Made by a program: the position numbers and the translations under genes
NCBI GenBank assembly: GCA_002748155.1
Contig: PDRO01000009.1
Span: forward strand, 1 to 64,000
Direction of reading: 5' to 3'
DNA length: 64,000 nucleotides
Source of the DNA: Actinomycetales bacterium
Lineage (GTDB): Bacteria; Actinomycetota; Actinomycetes; Actinomycetales; Dermatophilaceae
The notes under the pieces: generated by a model
Told to the model about the DNA's origin: nothing
The model's database searches: none
Seen by the model: the letters and a program-made list of their open reading frames with translations, nothing else
Shown here: positions 36,419-44,912 of the stretch, one piece after another
How the letters are laid out: the number at the start of each line of letters is the position of its first letter
Numbering within the stretch: position 1 is the first letter of the stretch

Positions 36419-37103
36419 GTTGTCTCTACGTCCGCGCGGCGACCTCCTCAAGGTTCTGGCCGTCGGTGCCCACTCCGACGACATCGAGATCGGCTGCGGC
36501 GCCACGATCGTTCAACTCGCAGACCAATACCCTGCCGTGCACGTGGACTGGGTCGTCCTGACTGCGGACGGGCAGCGGCGTGATGAGGCGCAGGATGCAG
36601 CCGAGGCCTTACTCGCTGGCACCACCTCGCATTCGATTCACATCGAAAACTTCCGCGGTTCATATCTACCGGCCCAGTGGGCTGCGGTGAAAGACAGGTT
36701 CGAGGAGTTCAAGCCCTTCGATCCAGATCTCGTACTCGTGCATTCTCGACGAGACGCGCATCAGGACCACCGTACCGTGGGTGAGTTGGCGTGGAATACC
36801 TTCCGTGATCATCTCGTCCTCGAGTACGAGATTCCCAAGTACGATGGAGATCTAGGCGCTCCGTCATTATTTGTGCCGGTCTCTGAAGCAGCAATGGAAC
36901 GCAAGATCGACACGCTGATGAATGTATTCCGGAGCCAGCATTCACGGTCCTGGTTTACCGCGGACACGTTTGCTAGTTTGATGCGCCTACGCGGCGTGGA
37001 GTGCAACTCGCCGAGTGGTTATGCGGAGGCTTTTTACGTCCGGAAGTTGGTGCTAGGTCCCACATTGTCGAACTTGAGCCGAAACAGGAGTGACAGCCCG
37101 TGA
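36411..37103 (+). CDS. PIG-L / LmbE-family deacetylase
   Basis: This is a 230-residue zinc deacetylase-like protein. The metal site is shown by VGAHSDDIEIGCGAT (His-Asp-Asp, about 19-22) and the distal HSRRDAHQDHRTVGE (HxxH, about 110-120). The family removes acetyl groups from N-acetylated sugars (as in GlcNAc-PI, mycothiol and bacillithiol synthesis) and is also found in surface-polysaccharide loci. The central position between the SAF oxidoreductase (8-base overlap) and the aminotransferase (4-base overlap) ties all three to one pathway. The substrate is unknown. Confidence 0.85.
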   Translation: MRELSLRPRGDLLKVLAVGAHSDDIEIGCGATIVQLADQYPAVHVDWVVLTADGQRRDEAQDAAEALLAGTTSHSIHIENFRGSYLPAQWAAVKDRFEEFKPFDPDLVLVHSRRDAHQDHRTVGELAWNTFRDHLVLEYEIPKYDGDLGAPSLFVPVSEAAMERKIDTLMNVFRSQHSRSWFTADTFASLMRLRGVECNSPSGYAEAFYVRKLVLGPTLSNLSRNRSDSP

Positions 37104-38407
37104 TCTTCGACAGGTCTCTTGAATTGCGTGATCCCTTCCATCAACGCATTCCGGGGGGTTCCCATACTTACGCCAAGGGCGAAGACCAGTTCCCGGAGAA
37201 CATGGCCCCGTTCATCGTCCGGGGCCTCGGTTCGCACGTCTGGGACGTGGACGGTAACGAGTATATCGAGTACGGTTCCGGTTTGCGGTCGGTGGGACTA
37301 GGGCACGCCTACCCGCCGGTCGTGGAAGCGGCCACTCGCCAGCTCACGCTCGGGGCGAATTTCGTACGCCCGGCTCCTATCGAGCTGGAATGCGCGGAAC
37401 TCCTTGCGTCGATCGTGCCCTCGGCCGAGATGGTGAAGTTCAGCAAAGACGGTTCCGACGCGACAACGGGCGCAGTTCGGCTGGCGCGGGCAGCAACAGG
37501 CCGTGACGTTGTGGCCGTATGCCAGTCACATCCCTTCTTCTCGGTGGATGACTGGTTCATCGGCACGACTGGGATGCCCGCTGGGGTTCCCTCGGACGTC
37601 CGGAACCTCACAACTGGTTTCCTGTACAACGACCTTGCGTCCCTCGAGGCCGTCTTCGCAACCCATCCGGGTCGCGTGGCTGCGGTCATCCTCGAGGCCG
37701 AGAAGGAGACACCCCCGGCGCCAGGGTTCCTCGAGGGAGTTCGGGCGTTGTGCGACAGCCATGGAACGGTTCTCGTTCTTGACGAGATGATCACTGGATT
37801 CCGGTGGCATCTCTCCGGCGCCCAGGCATTCCACGATCTTCGTCCGGATCTGTCGACTTTCGGCAAAGCGATGGCCAACGGATTCTCGGTCTCCGCACTG
37901 TGCGGCCGACGCGACATCATGGAGTTGGGCGGCCTCCGGACCGATCAGGAGCGGGTATTCCTGCTGTCTACCACACACGGTGCCGAGACCCATGGTTTGG
38001 CCGCAGCCATCGCCACTATGAACATCTACCGATCCGAACCCGTGATCGAGACGGTGTGGGAACGAGGGTCACAGCTTGCCGAGGGCCTAGGGCAGGTTCT
38101 CGCCCAGGCGGGAGTGTCCGATCAGGTGCCGATCCTCGGTCGCCCGTGCGCCCTCGTGTTCGGGACTCGAGACGAGCAGGGACAACCGTCACAGGAATTC
38201 CGGACGCTGCTCATGCAGGAGCTCATCTCACGTGGCATCTTGGCCACGTCCCTCGTCGTCGGCTACTCGCACACACGCGAGGACATTGAACGCACCGTAC
38301 AGGCATTTGCCGAAGCAGCCGTCGTGTATCGGCGGGCACTCGACGAGGGGATCGGGGCCTACCTGCGAGGGCGTCCGGTGAAGCCAGCTATGCGGCGGTA
38401 CGTGTGA
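37100..38407 (+). CDS. Class III PLP aminotransferase, glutamate-1-semialdehyde aminomutase-like
   Basis: The 435-residue fold-type I PLP enzyme shows RIPGGSHTYAKGEDQFP, VWDVDGNEYIEYGSGL, FSKDGSDATTGAVRLARAATGR, VLDEMITGFRWHLSGAQ (PLP Asp) and STFGKAMANGF, whose K256 forms the Schiff base. These are glutamate-1-semialdehyde 2,1-aminomutase features. It lies within a CDP-deoxysugar operon rather than near haem genes, so a sugar or small-molecule amination is more likely than tetrapyrrole synthesis. It is not of the DegT/RfbH type that normally acts on CDP-4-keto-6-deoxyglucose. GTG at 37100 overlaps the deacetylase stop by 4 bases. Confidence 0.85.
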   Translation: MIFDRSLELRDPFHQRIPGGSHTYAKGEDQFPENMAPFIVRGLGSHVWDVDGNEYIEYGSGLRSVGLGHAYPPVVEAATRQLTLGANFVRPAPIELECAELLASIVPSAEMVKFSKDGSDATTGAVRLARAATGRDVVAVCQSHPFFSVDDWFIGTTGMPAGVPSDVRNLTTGFLYNDLASLEAVFATHPGRVAAVILEAEKETPPAPGFLEGVRALCDSHGTVLVLDEMITGFRWHLSGAQAFHDLRPDLSTFGKAMANGFSVSALCGRRDIMELGGLRTDQERVFLLSTTHGAETHGLAAAIATMNIYRSEPVIETVWERGSQLAEGLGQVLAQAGVSDQVPILGRPCALVFGTRDEQGQPSQEFRTLLMQELISRGILATSLVVGYSHTREDIERTVQAFAEAAVVYRRALDEGIGAYLRGRPVKPAMRRYV

Positions 38408-38454
38408 TGCGTGACGGGGAAACGAGCCGCCGACACCAACTTCCGAGGCAGAAT

Positions 38455-39564
38455 ATGGCTATGGTCGATCCACAGTTCTGGCACAACCGACGGGTCTTTC
38501 TCACCGGCCACACCGGGTTCAAGGGCAGCTGGCTTTGTCTCTGGCTGCATCGGCTTGGTGCTGAGGTCTACGGCTACGCTCTGGATCCGCCGACAGATCC
38601 GTCGCTCTTCCGCACTGCTCGCGTGGACGAGCTCGTAGACTCCACCACCGGCGACATCCGTGATCTTGCTGCCCTACGTTCCGCTGTGGAGCGGGCCCAG
38701 CCCGAGGTCGTTATTCACATGGCCGCTCAGACGCTTGTGCGGCCAAGCTTCGATGACCCGGTCGAGACCTTTTCGACGAACGTCATGGGGACCGTGCATC
38801 TCTTGGAGGCCGTGCGTGAGGTCCCGTCGGTAAAGGCTGTCGTGGTAGTCACGTCCGACAAGTGCTACTTCAACGAGGAGTGGGTCTGGGGGTATCGGGA
38901 AGACTCCCGGCTCGGCGGTGAGGATCCCTACAGCTCGAGTAAGGGGTGTGCCGAGCTCGCCACCCTTGCGTACCGGCATTCGTTCTACGATCCAGCGCGT
39001 CGGCCTGGGGCCGCGGTCGTGGCGACAGCGCGGGCGGGCAACGTTATCGGCGGGGGTGACTGGGCTACCGATCGACTCGTTCCGGACATCCTCAAGTCAC
39101 TGTTGCGCAACGAGCCCACCCTGATCCGGCATCCACAAGCGACTCGCCCGTGGCAGCATGTCATGGAGCCATTGAACGGCTATCTCATGCTGGCCGAGCG
39201 GTTGTGTTCACCTGACGGCCAGCAGTTCGCGAACGCTTGGAACTTTGGTCCTCCGGAAGACAGTGAACGGACGGTGGGCTGGATCATCGCCCGCATCTAT
39301 GACCTTTGGGGGGTCGACTTCGAGTGGGTCCGTGACGAGCGACCGGGCCCGCCGGAGAACACGTTCCTCAAGCTCGATGCGGCCAAGGCGAGAGCGCGGC
39401 TGCATTGGCAGCCCCGCCTCGACCTGCCGACCACGCTCGAGTGGATAGTCGACTGGACCCGCGGCTACCAACGAGGCGAGGACACCCGTGGGCTCACACT
39501 GGCCGACATCGATCGCTTCTGTGGGTTGCCGCTGGGAAGCTCGACATCCGGAGGGCCGAGATGA
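38455..39564 (+). CDS. rfbG: CDP-glucose 4,6-dehydratase
   Basis: This SDR enzyme converts CDP-glucose to CDP-4-keto-6-deoxyglucose. The 369-residue protein starts MAMVDPQFWHNRRVFLTGH and has the NAD motif GHTGFKGSWL, the HMAAQTLVRPSFDDP substrate loop, VVTSDKCYFNEEW, the catalytic YSSSKGCAELA (Tyr-xxx-Lys) and the RPWQHVMEPLNGY segment, all characteristic of RfbG rather than RfbB. ATG at 38455 follows a GAGG element at about 7 bases; an earlier GTG (38404) overlaps the previous stop but gives a non-homologous lead. It depends on RfbF, encoded on the opposite strand 4 kb away. Confidence 0.93.
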   Translation: MAMVDPQFWHNRRVFLTGHTGFKGSWLCLWLHRLGAEVYGYALDPPTDPSLFRTARVDELVDSTTGDIRDLAALRSAVERAQPEVVIHMAAQTLVRPSFDDPVETFSTNVMGTVHLLEAVREVPSVKAVVVVTSDKCYFNEEWVWGYREDSRLGGEDPYSSSKGCAELATLAYRHSFYDPARRPGAAVVATARAGNVIGGGDWATDRLVPDILKSLLRNEPTLIRHPQATRPWQHVMEPLNGYLMLAERLCSPDGQQFANAWNFGPPEDSERTVGWIIARIYDLWGVDFEWVRDERPGPPENTFLKLDAAKARARLHWQPRLDLPTTLEWIVDWTRGYQRGEDTRGLTLADIDRFCGLPLGSSTSGGPR

Positions 39565-40091
39565 TCTTCCACCCAACTCCGGTCAAGGGTGCCTTCGTTG
39601 TCGAGTTGGAGCCCAACGCCGATGATCGAGGTTGGTTCGCGCGAGCTTTCTGTCAGGAGGAGTTTCGTGCGGCCGGCATCGACTTTGTCGTCTGCCAGGC
39701 CAATCTCTCGGGTACTGCCGCAGCCGGCACCATCAGGGGCCTGCATTTCATTGCCGAACCACCCGAGCAGAAGCTCGTGCGTTGCACAGCGGGCGCTGTC
39801 TGGGACGTCATGATCGACATGCGTCCCGAATCGCCGACCTACCGGGAGAGCTTCGCCACGCGTCTCGACGCTGCTTCCGGTGCTGCCGTCTTCGTGCCAG
39901 CAGGAGTCGCTCATGGCTATCAAACCCTGACCGACGACGTTCAGTTCTTGTACCTCACCGATTTCGTGTACCGGCCGGGTCTCGAACAAGGTGTCCGTTA
40001 CGACGATCCGCAACTTGGTGCTGCGTGGCCGATACCCGTCTCGGTGGTCTCCGACCGCGACCGGGGTTGGCCGAGCATCCGCGGCGACTGA
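39561..40091 (+). CDS. rfbC: dTDP-4-dehydrorhamnose 3,5-epimerase family enzyme
   Basis: The 176-residue cupin-fold protein carries VVELEPNADDRGWFARAF, the IRGLHF motif with the catalytic His, QKLVRCTAGAVWDVMIDMRPESPTY, FVPAGVAHGYQTLTDD and YLTDFVYRPGLEQGVRYDDPQLGAAWP. It should epimerise the 4-keto-6-deoxy sugar made by the dehydratase whose stop it overlaps (ATGA at 39561). No rmlA/B/D gene is present, so the natural substrate here is probably the CDP- rather than a dTDP-linked intermediate; that is inference. It is the last gene of the 35.1-40.1 kb operon. Confidence 0.9.
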   Translation: MIFHPTPVKGAFVVELEPNADDRGWFARAFCQEEFRAAGIDFVVCQANLSGTAAAGTIRGLHFIAEPPEQKLVRCTAGAVWDVMIDMRPESPTYRESFATRLDAASGAAVFVPAGVAHGYQTLTDDVQFLYLTDFVYRPGLEQGVRYDDPQLGAAWPIPVSVVSDRDRGWPSIRGD

Positions 40092-40472
40092 ACAGGCCAT
40101 CCCGCTTTCCAGCTCCGTTAACATGAGGACGTCTGGTTCGCCGCGGTTCCCTGTAACTGGGATCACTTCCGCGGTTGCCCAACACTGAACGGAAGGCAGA
40201 TGCCACGCGAGGGACCACCGCTTGATCCCACGAGACCTGGGGCAACCGGGCATACCGAAGCCACGGGTATACTCGATACTCCCCGCGCGGACCATCGGCC
40301 CGCACCGGCTGGACCCCAGGGACTGGCGGAACTGGTGTGGAAACGGGCGCGGTATTCCTGCGCCGAGTTCTGGAGCCTCCAATTGATTGGTTCCGCATGG
40401 GATGGTATTCTCGGAAACTACGTATGGGAAAAGAATATGACGGTTGCAGCGGAGAATCCCGGTGTTTCTTGA
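40092..40472 (+). other. Intergenic region before the assembly operon
   Basis: There is no supported gene in these 381 bases. An open frame of about 90 codons (40200-40472) has no ribosome site or recognisable content. Two CCGCGG words flank a short segment near 40140-40175. The promoter of the chain-length/assembly operon presumably lies here. Confidence 0.45.
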
Positions 40473-42035
40473 ATGGGGGAAGGGTTGAGGAACGTAGAGG
40501 AGTGGCTAGACCTTCGCGCTCTGGCGATCACTCTGCGGCGGGCTACTCGCGTGCTTGTGGCTTTCGGGCTGGCGGGCAGCTTGCTCGGTCTTCTTTACGC
40601 ATGGGTGCGACCGCCGCTCTATTCGAGTGCGACCTGGGTGTTGCTGCCCGCCAGTGGTGACACGCCGGACACGCCTGGTGGGCGCAGTGTCGAAACAAGC
40701 ATCGAGATCGTGCGGGGCGGTACTGTCCTGGGAGCTGCAGGCAAGTCACTGACCCCCCCGATCTCGGCCGAGGACCTGCGTCGTGGACATGTCACCGTAT
40801 CGGCTCGCAGCGGAGACGTCCTGGAAATCGTCGGGCTTGGCGAGACGCCTGAGCTGGCTGCCGAGATCTCCACGGCGGTTGCGAGCGCCAACATCGACTT
40901 CGTCAACGGACGTCTCAATGCTCTGAGCGAGGGGCAACGCACCGCAATCAACGAGCGGTTGGCCACGCTCCAGAAAAGCTTGGACGAACTGACTCCTGAA
41001 CTTGAACGGGCTCGCAATAGCGAGGCGAATGCCGACGCCGCCACCACACAACCCGGCGCCGACTCCGCTATGACCGCCCAGTTGACTGCCCAGCAGACCG
41101 AAATCGTACTGCGGATGGACGATCTCAAGAAGCAATTGGAAGTCTCAGCCGGCACTGCCCAAATCCACGGATCAGCCAATGCGAGTATCATTCAGCAGGC
41201 TTCGCCCCCGCAGCGCGCTGGTCTCGTGCCACGCTATGCCCTCATCGGGACTATCGGTGCGGGCGTGGGCTTGCTCGTGGGTTCTGGCGTGGTCGTGACT
41301 CGGCGTCGTAGGGAAGGGCGCCTCGTCTTGCGTGACGACATCGCAGGGGCGATCGGGGTGCCGGTGCTCGCTTCGATGACATACCGGGTACACGACACGG
41401 TGGCCGGGTGGCGCGACCTTCTCCTGACGCCGCCGGGATCGGACACTCAGATTTGGGACCTGCGGCAGGTCTTGCGGCGGATCCGAGGAAGTGGCTTCCA
41501 GCAGGTCAACGCCGATGGAAAGCAAGGGACCGGTGGTTCGGTCATGGTGCTCACTCTGGGCGGCGATAGCGCCGCCCTAGGGGTCGCACCTCAGCTGGCA
41601 GTGCACGCAGCGACCACGGGGGTTCCCACCCGGTTCGTCTTCACGCACGAAGACGACGATTCTGCAGTCCTCGCGGCGGCCTGTCGAGGCGTGCCCGAGG
41701 ACGCACTACCGCCCAACCTGTCGATCGACACCGAGGGGACAGAACCGAGTTCGGACTTCGCGATTCACCTCGTCGTCGTGGATCGGACCCATCCCAGTCT
41801 TCCTGTCACGCCGTCACCAGACGTCGTGCCGCAAACGCTCCTCGTCGTGAGCGCTGGGTTCGCGACGTCAAAGGAACTTGCCAGGGTGGCCCTGCACGCC
41901 GACGACGTGGGACGTCACCTGTGCGGGACTATCGTGACCGAGCCGGACCCCATGGATCGCTCCACGGGTAGCCTCGTGGGGCATCTCTCTGGGCTGCAGG
42001 CCTGGGATGATGGCCTAAGAGAAGAGATCCAGTGA
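40473..42035 (+). CDS. Wzz-like chain-length protein with degenerate kinase-like domain (first of a pair)
   Basis: The 520-residue protein has one membrane helix near the N-terminus (ATRVLVAFGLAGSLLGLLYAW), an extracytoplasmic Wzz-type region, a coiled coil (about 145-230, Glu/Leu-rich ERLATLQKSLDELTPELERAR) and a second helix (ALIGTIGAGVGLLVGSGVVV). This is the classic polysaccharide co-polymerase layout. The cytoplasmic C-terminal 230 residues occupy the place of a BY-type tyrosine kinase and have LTLGGDSAALGVAPQLAVHA where Walker A should be, so ATP binding by that motif is not expected. There is no Tyr-rich tail. The ATG at 40473 has no clear ribosome site; TTG 40485 is possible. It overlaps the next gene by 4 bases. 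Confidence 0.8.
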   Translation: MGEGLRNVEEWLDLRALAITLRRATRVLVAFGLAGSLLGLLYAWVRPPLYSSATWVLLPASGDTPDTPGGRSVETSIEIVRGGTVLGAAGKSLTPPISAEDLRRGHVTVSARSGDVLEIVGLGETPELAAEISTAVASANIDFVNGRLNALSEGQRTAINERLATLQKSLDELTPELERARNSEANADAATTQPGADSAMTAQLTAQQTEIVLRMDDLKKQLEVSAGTAQIHGSANASIIQQASPPQRAGLVPRYALIGTIGAGVGLLVGSGVVVTRRRREGRLVLRDDIAGAIGVPVLASMTYRVHDTVAGWRDLLLTPPGSDTQIWDLRQVLRRIRGSGFQQVNADGKQGTGGSVMVLTLGGDSAALGVAPQLAVHAATTGVPTRFVFTHEDDDSAVLAAACRGVPEDALPPNLSIDTEGTEPSSDFAIHLVVVDRTHPSLPVTPSPDVVPQTLLVVSAGFATSKELARVALHADDVGRHLCGTIVTEPDPMDRSTGSLVGHLSGLQAWDDGLREEIQ

Positions 42036-43516
42036 GTACCGCGACTGTCAGAGTTCCGCCGTCGGAGGGTGCGGCTGCGAGTGAATCGACCGTCAGCTTG
42101 CGCCAGTTAGGTCGGTCGATTCGGCGGCTGCGCACGGTGTGGCTGGCGACCGGTCTCGCGGGGATGCTGCTGGGTCTGGCTTACGCGGTCCTCGTGCCGA
42201 CCCCGAGGATCGGTTCGGTCGCCTTCTTGCTGAGCCACGCCGAAGGCGACGATCCTCAGACCGCGATGGCCCTCGACGCCAGCCTTGCCAGTACTCGGTC
42301 ATTGTCCCAGCGGGTCGTAGACAAGCTCACGTTGAACGAATCCGCTATCGAGTTCCTCAAAGATGTGACGATCGAGGAGACAACTCCCAACATCTTGACC
42401 GTAACGATCGCTGCCCCCTCGGAGACTGAAGCCCTGGAGCGGGTCACGGCATACAGCGAGGAGTACCTCGCTTTCCGTGCCGAGCAGGTCCAGGCCACAG
42501 TCGAGGCACAGGTCGAGGGGAGCAAGACGAGGGCCGCAGAACTGCGCAACCAGATCGAGCAGCTGACAGCGGAGTACAACCGCATAGCCGGGAACCCCGA
42601 CGATCTCTTGCGAGCTACCGAGGCGATCAACGAACGGGCGAATCTCACTTCTGCACTTCTTGCTGTCGAACAGAGCAGTCAAGCCGCCCGGTTGCGGTCA
42701 CTATCCGTGATCGCGGGAAGCTCGGCCTTGGACCCACCGGCCGTGCTGCCCGCTGCAGGGAACCGACAGACTGCCCTGAGCATGGCCTCGGGTCTCATCG
42801 GTGGCCTCGCTGTTGGATTGGGTTGGGTCGTCGCCGGTTCGCTGGTCACTGATCGGCTGCGGTCACGTCGATCAGTCGCTGCGGCCTTGGGCGAGAAAGT
42901 CCGTTGGAGCGTGGGCAGGTTACCCAGGGAAGCTAGTTCGGCTGCACCCGCGGGTGAGGCGCGTCGTATCAAGACGGGGACCCCTCGATCCAATCGAAGT
43001 GTGGCGGTTCATCTCCTCGAGCAGGCACTGGCTCGTGATGATTCCAAGCCGTCGCGCCTGGCCATTGCGGGTGTCGGCCGATTGGACGAAGTCGCCGTGC
43101 TCACCGGGTCGTTGGCCGCGCACGTGGCTGAAAGCAGGCGGGTCGGGGTCGTTGATCTCACAACGTCGCGCCGTATCTCGTCCCTGGTCCAGAAGGTCTC
43201 CGCTCCCGGATCCGTCCTTGTCCATCGGCCTGCCAGGATTCCGGCTGTAGCGCGCGGTCCCCTCGGATCCGATTCGGAGACAATGGAACTAGCAGACTGT
43301 TCGGCCGTGCTCGTGTGTGTCGATCTGGACCCAAGAGTCGGACTCGAGGCACTGGCTACCTGGACGACAAGGCTCGTCCTCGTAGTGAAAGCGGGGGCCC
43401 ACAATGCGGAGCAACTCGCGGACGTCGGGAGCCAACTCCGGGCCCTCTCGCTGGACAGCATCGACGTCCTAATGGTGGGGGCGGACCCCGATGATCACAC
43501 AAGTGGAAATGGATAA
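42032..43516 (+). CDS. Wzz-like chain-length protein with degenerate kinase-like domain (second of a pair)
   Basis: The 494-residue protein repeats the plan of its neighbour: helix 1 (TVWLATGLAGMLLGLAYAVL), an extracytoplasmic Wzz region, a coiled coil (about 150-195, AEQVQATVEAQVEGSKTRAA and following), helix 2 (MASGLIGGLAVGLGWVVAGS), and a cytoplasmic domain of about 220 residues. That domain has no Walker A; LAIAGVGRLDEVAVLTGSLA stands in its place. A VVDLTTSRR segment resembles a Walker A' strand without the second Asp set. The two proteins probably act as a hetero-complex that sets polymer length. GTG at 42032 overlaps the previous stop by 4 bases. Confidence 0.8.
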   Translation: MSTATVRVPPSEGAAASESTVSLRQLGRSIRRLRTVWLATGLAGMLLGLAYAVLVPTPRIGSVAFLLSHAEGDDPQTAMALDASLASTRSLSQRVVDKLTLNESAIEFLKDVTIEETTPNILTVTIAAPSETEALERVTAYSEEYLAFRAEQVQATVEAQVEGSKTRAAELRNQIEQLTAEYNRIAGNPDDLLRATEAINERANLTSALLAVEQSSQAARLRSLSVIAGSSALDPPAVLPAAGNRQTALSMASGLIGGLAVGLGWVVAGSLVTDRLRSRRSVAAALGEKVRWSVGRLPREASSAAPAGEARRIKTGTPRSNRSVAVHLLEQALARDDSKPSRLAIAGVGRLDEVAVLTGSLAAHVAESRRVGVVDLTTSRRISSLVQKVSAPGSVLVHRPARIPAVARGPLGSDSETMELADCSAVLVCVDLDPRVGLEALATWTTRLVLVVKAGAHNAEQLADVGSQLRALSLDSIDVLMVGADPDDHTSGNG

Positions 43517-43589
43517 CGTTGGCTATGACGCACGTGAGGCAGTGCCTCGTGACTCGGTCGGCAATCGATCGAACGAAACTGGGGAGTGA

Positions 43590-44912
43590 ATGACCATGAG
43601 AATTGCCGTCCTCGGACTAGGATATGTCGGAAGTGTCACGGCGGCTGGCCTAGCTGCCGCTGGCCATACCGTTGTGGGTGTCGATGTTGACGACGTTAAG
43701 GTGGAGACACTCAACGCGAAACGTAGCCCAGTCGTCGAGCCGGGAATCGAGCCGCTTATCCAAAAAGCCGTGGACGCCGGGCGCCTGCGAGCGACGACCA
43801 GTGTCGCCGAGGCGATGGCGGCGGCAGAGGTCTCGCTGATCTGCGTGGGTACGCCGTCTGGGCAACAGGGTTCCACCGATCTCACCCATGTGCGCTCGGC
43901 CGTGGCCTCCATCCGTGCCGCTATGGACACCGTATCGCCGCCGGCCGGTGGTCACCATTCGGTAGTCATGCGCAGCACGGTCCCGCCGGGTACCGGGCGG
44001 GATGTCGTCGCTGCAGCTTTCATCGACACTCCGCAGGGCTGGACGGTCGGCACCGCCATGTGTCCTGAATTCCTGCGTGAGGGCGTCGGCGTGCCCGACT
44101 TCTTCGACCCCCCATTCGTTGTCATCGGAACTGATGACGAACGGACTCGACAACAACTGGCTGAGGCTTTTGCCTTCTTGGACCAGCAACCGCACCACGT
44201 GAACGTACCGACGGCTGAGGCGCTCAAGTACGCCTGCAACGCTTTTCATGCCACCAAGGTGACCTTCGCCAACGAGATCGGACGGGTTTTCCGGCCGTTC
44301 GACGTGGACTCTCGGAAGGTCATGGAGATTTTTGTCGAAGATCGCAAGCTGAATGTGGCGCCAACTTATCTTCGGCCCGGATTCGCCTACGGGGGGTCCT
44401 GTCTACCTAAGGACCTGCGGTCGCTTCAGCACATGGCGAGGACGAGCGGTGTCGACATCCCGCTCCTCCTTGGCAATATTGCGAGCAACGAGGTCGCGGT
44501 CCGCGATGTCGTCGATAGGGTCGTGGCAACGGGCAAACGCCGGGCTTGTCTCATCGGGCTGAGCTTCAAGATGGACACCGACGACCTGCGCGAGAGCCCG
44601 AACGTCGAGCTAGCTGAACGGCTCATCGGAAAGGGCTTCGACCTGCGCATCTATGACCCCATCATCAACCCTCAGCGCCTTCGAGGTGCCAACCTGCGCC
44701 ACATTCAGGTCAAGCTGCCGCATCTCAACCGGATCCTCGCAGCCACCGCGGAGGAAGCGCTGGCAGGGGCCGAGATCGTCATCGTGTCGTCGACGGATCC
44801 CGAGGCCCTTGCTGTGGTCGCCAACAGCGCTCCAGAGCTGCTGATCGACCTCAGTGGTCGACTGGGGGACGACGTTGAATCGATGGCCGGGTACGAGGGA
44901 GTGGCTTGGTGA
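43590..44912 (+). CDS. Nucleotide-sugar 6-dehydrogenase, GDP-mannose dehydrogenase-like
   Basis: The 440-residue enzyme oxidises an NDP-sugar C6 alcohol to a uronate in two NAD-dependent steps. The NAD motif is VLGLGYVGSVTAAGLA, followed by VDVDDVKVETLN, VGTPSG, RSTVPPGTGRD, CPEFLREGVGVPDF and the catalytic C271 in YGGSCLPKDLRSLQ. The Cys-Leu-Pro form of that motif and ALKYACNAFHATKVTFANEIGR favour the AlgD (GDP-mannose) over the UDP-glucose subgroup, where Cys-Phe-Pro is common. It supplies a uronic acid to the polymer. ATG at 43590 follows a GGGGAG site; ATG 43596 is also possible. Confidence 0.88.
   Translation: MTMRIAVLGLGYVGSVTAAGLAAAGHTVVGVDVDDVKVETLNAKRSPVVEPGIEPLIQKAVDAGRLRATTSVAEAMAAAEVSLICVGTPSGQQGSTDLTHVRSAVASIRAAMDTVSPPAGGHHSVVMRSTVPPGTGRDVVAAAFIDTPQGWTVGTAMCPEFLREGVGVPDFFDPPFVVIGTDDERTRQQLAEAFAFLDQQPHHVNVPTAEALKYACNAFHATKVTFANEIGRVFRPFDVDSRKVMEIFVEDRKLNVAPTYLRPGFAYGGSCLPKDLRSLQHMARTSGVDIPLLLGNIASNEVAVRDVVDRVVATGKRRACLIGLSFKMDTDDLRESPNVELAERLIGKGFDLRIYDPIINPQRLRGANLRHIQVKLPHLNRILAATAEEALAGAEIVIVSSTDPEALAVVANSAPELLIDLSGRLGDDVESMAGYEGVAW

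Noticed and set aside
37100..38407. Assignment as hemL (glutamate-1-semialdehyde aminomutase)
   Set aside because: The motifs fit the family, but the gene is embedded in and overlaps a CDP-sugar operon, so a haem role is unlikely.
40200..40472. Possible 90-aa gene before the first chain-length protein
   Set aside because: No ribosome site, Pro/Arg-rich, no domain or partner; probably leader DNA.
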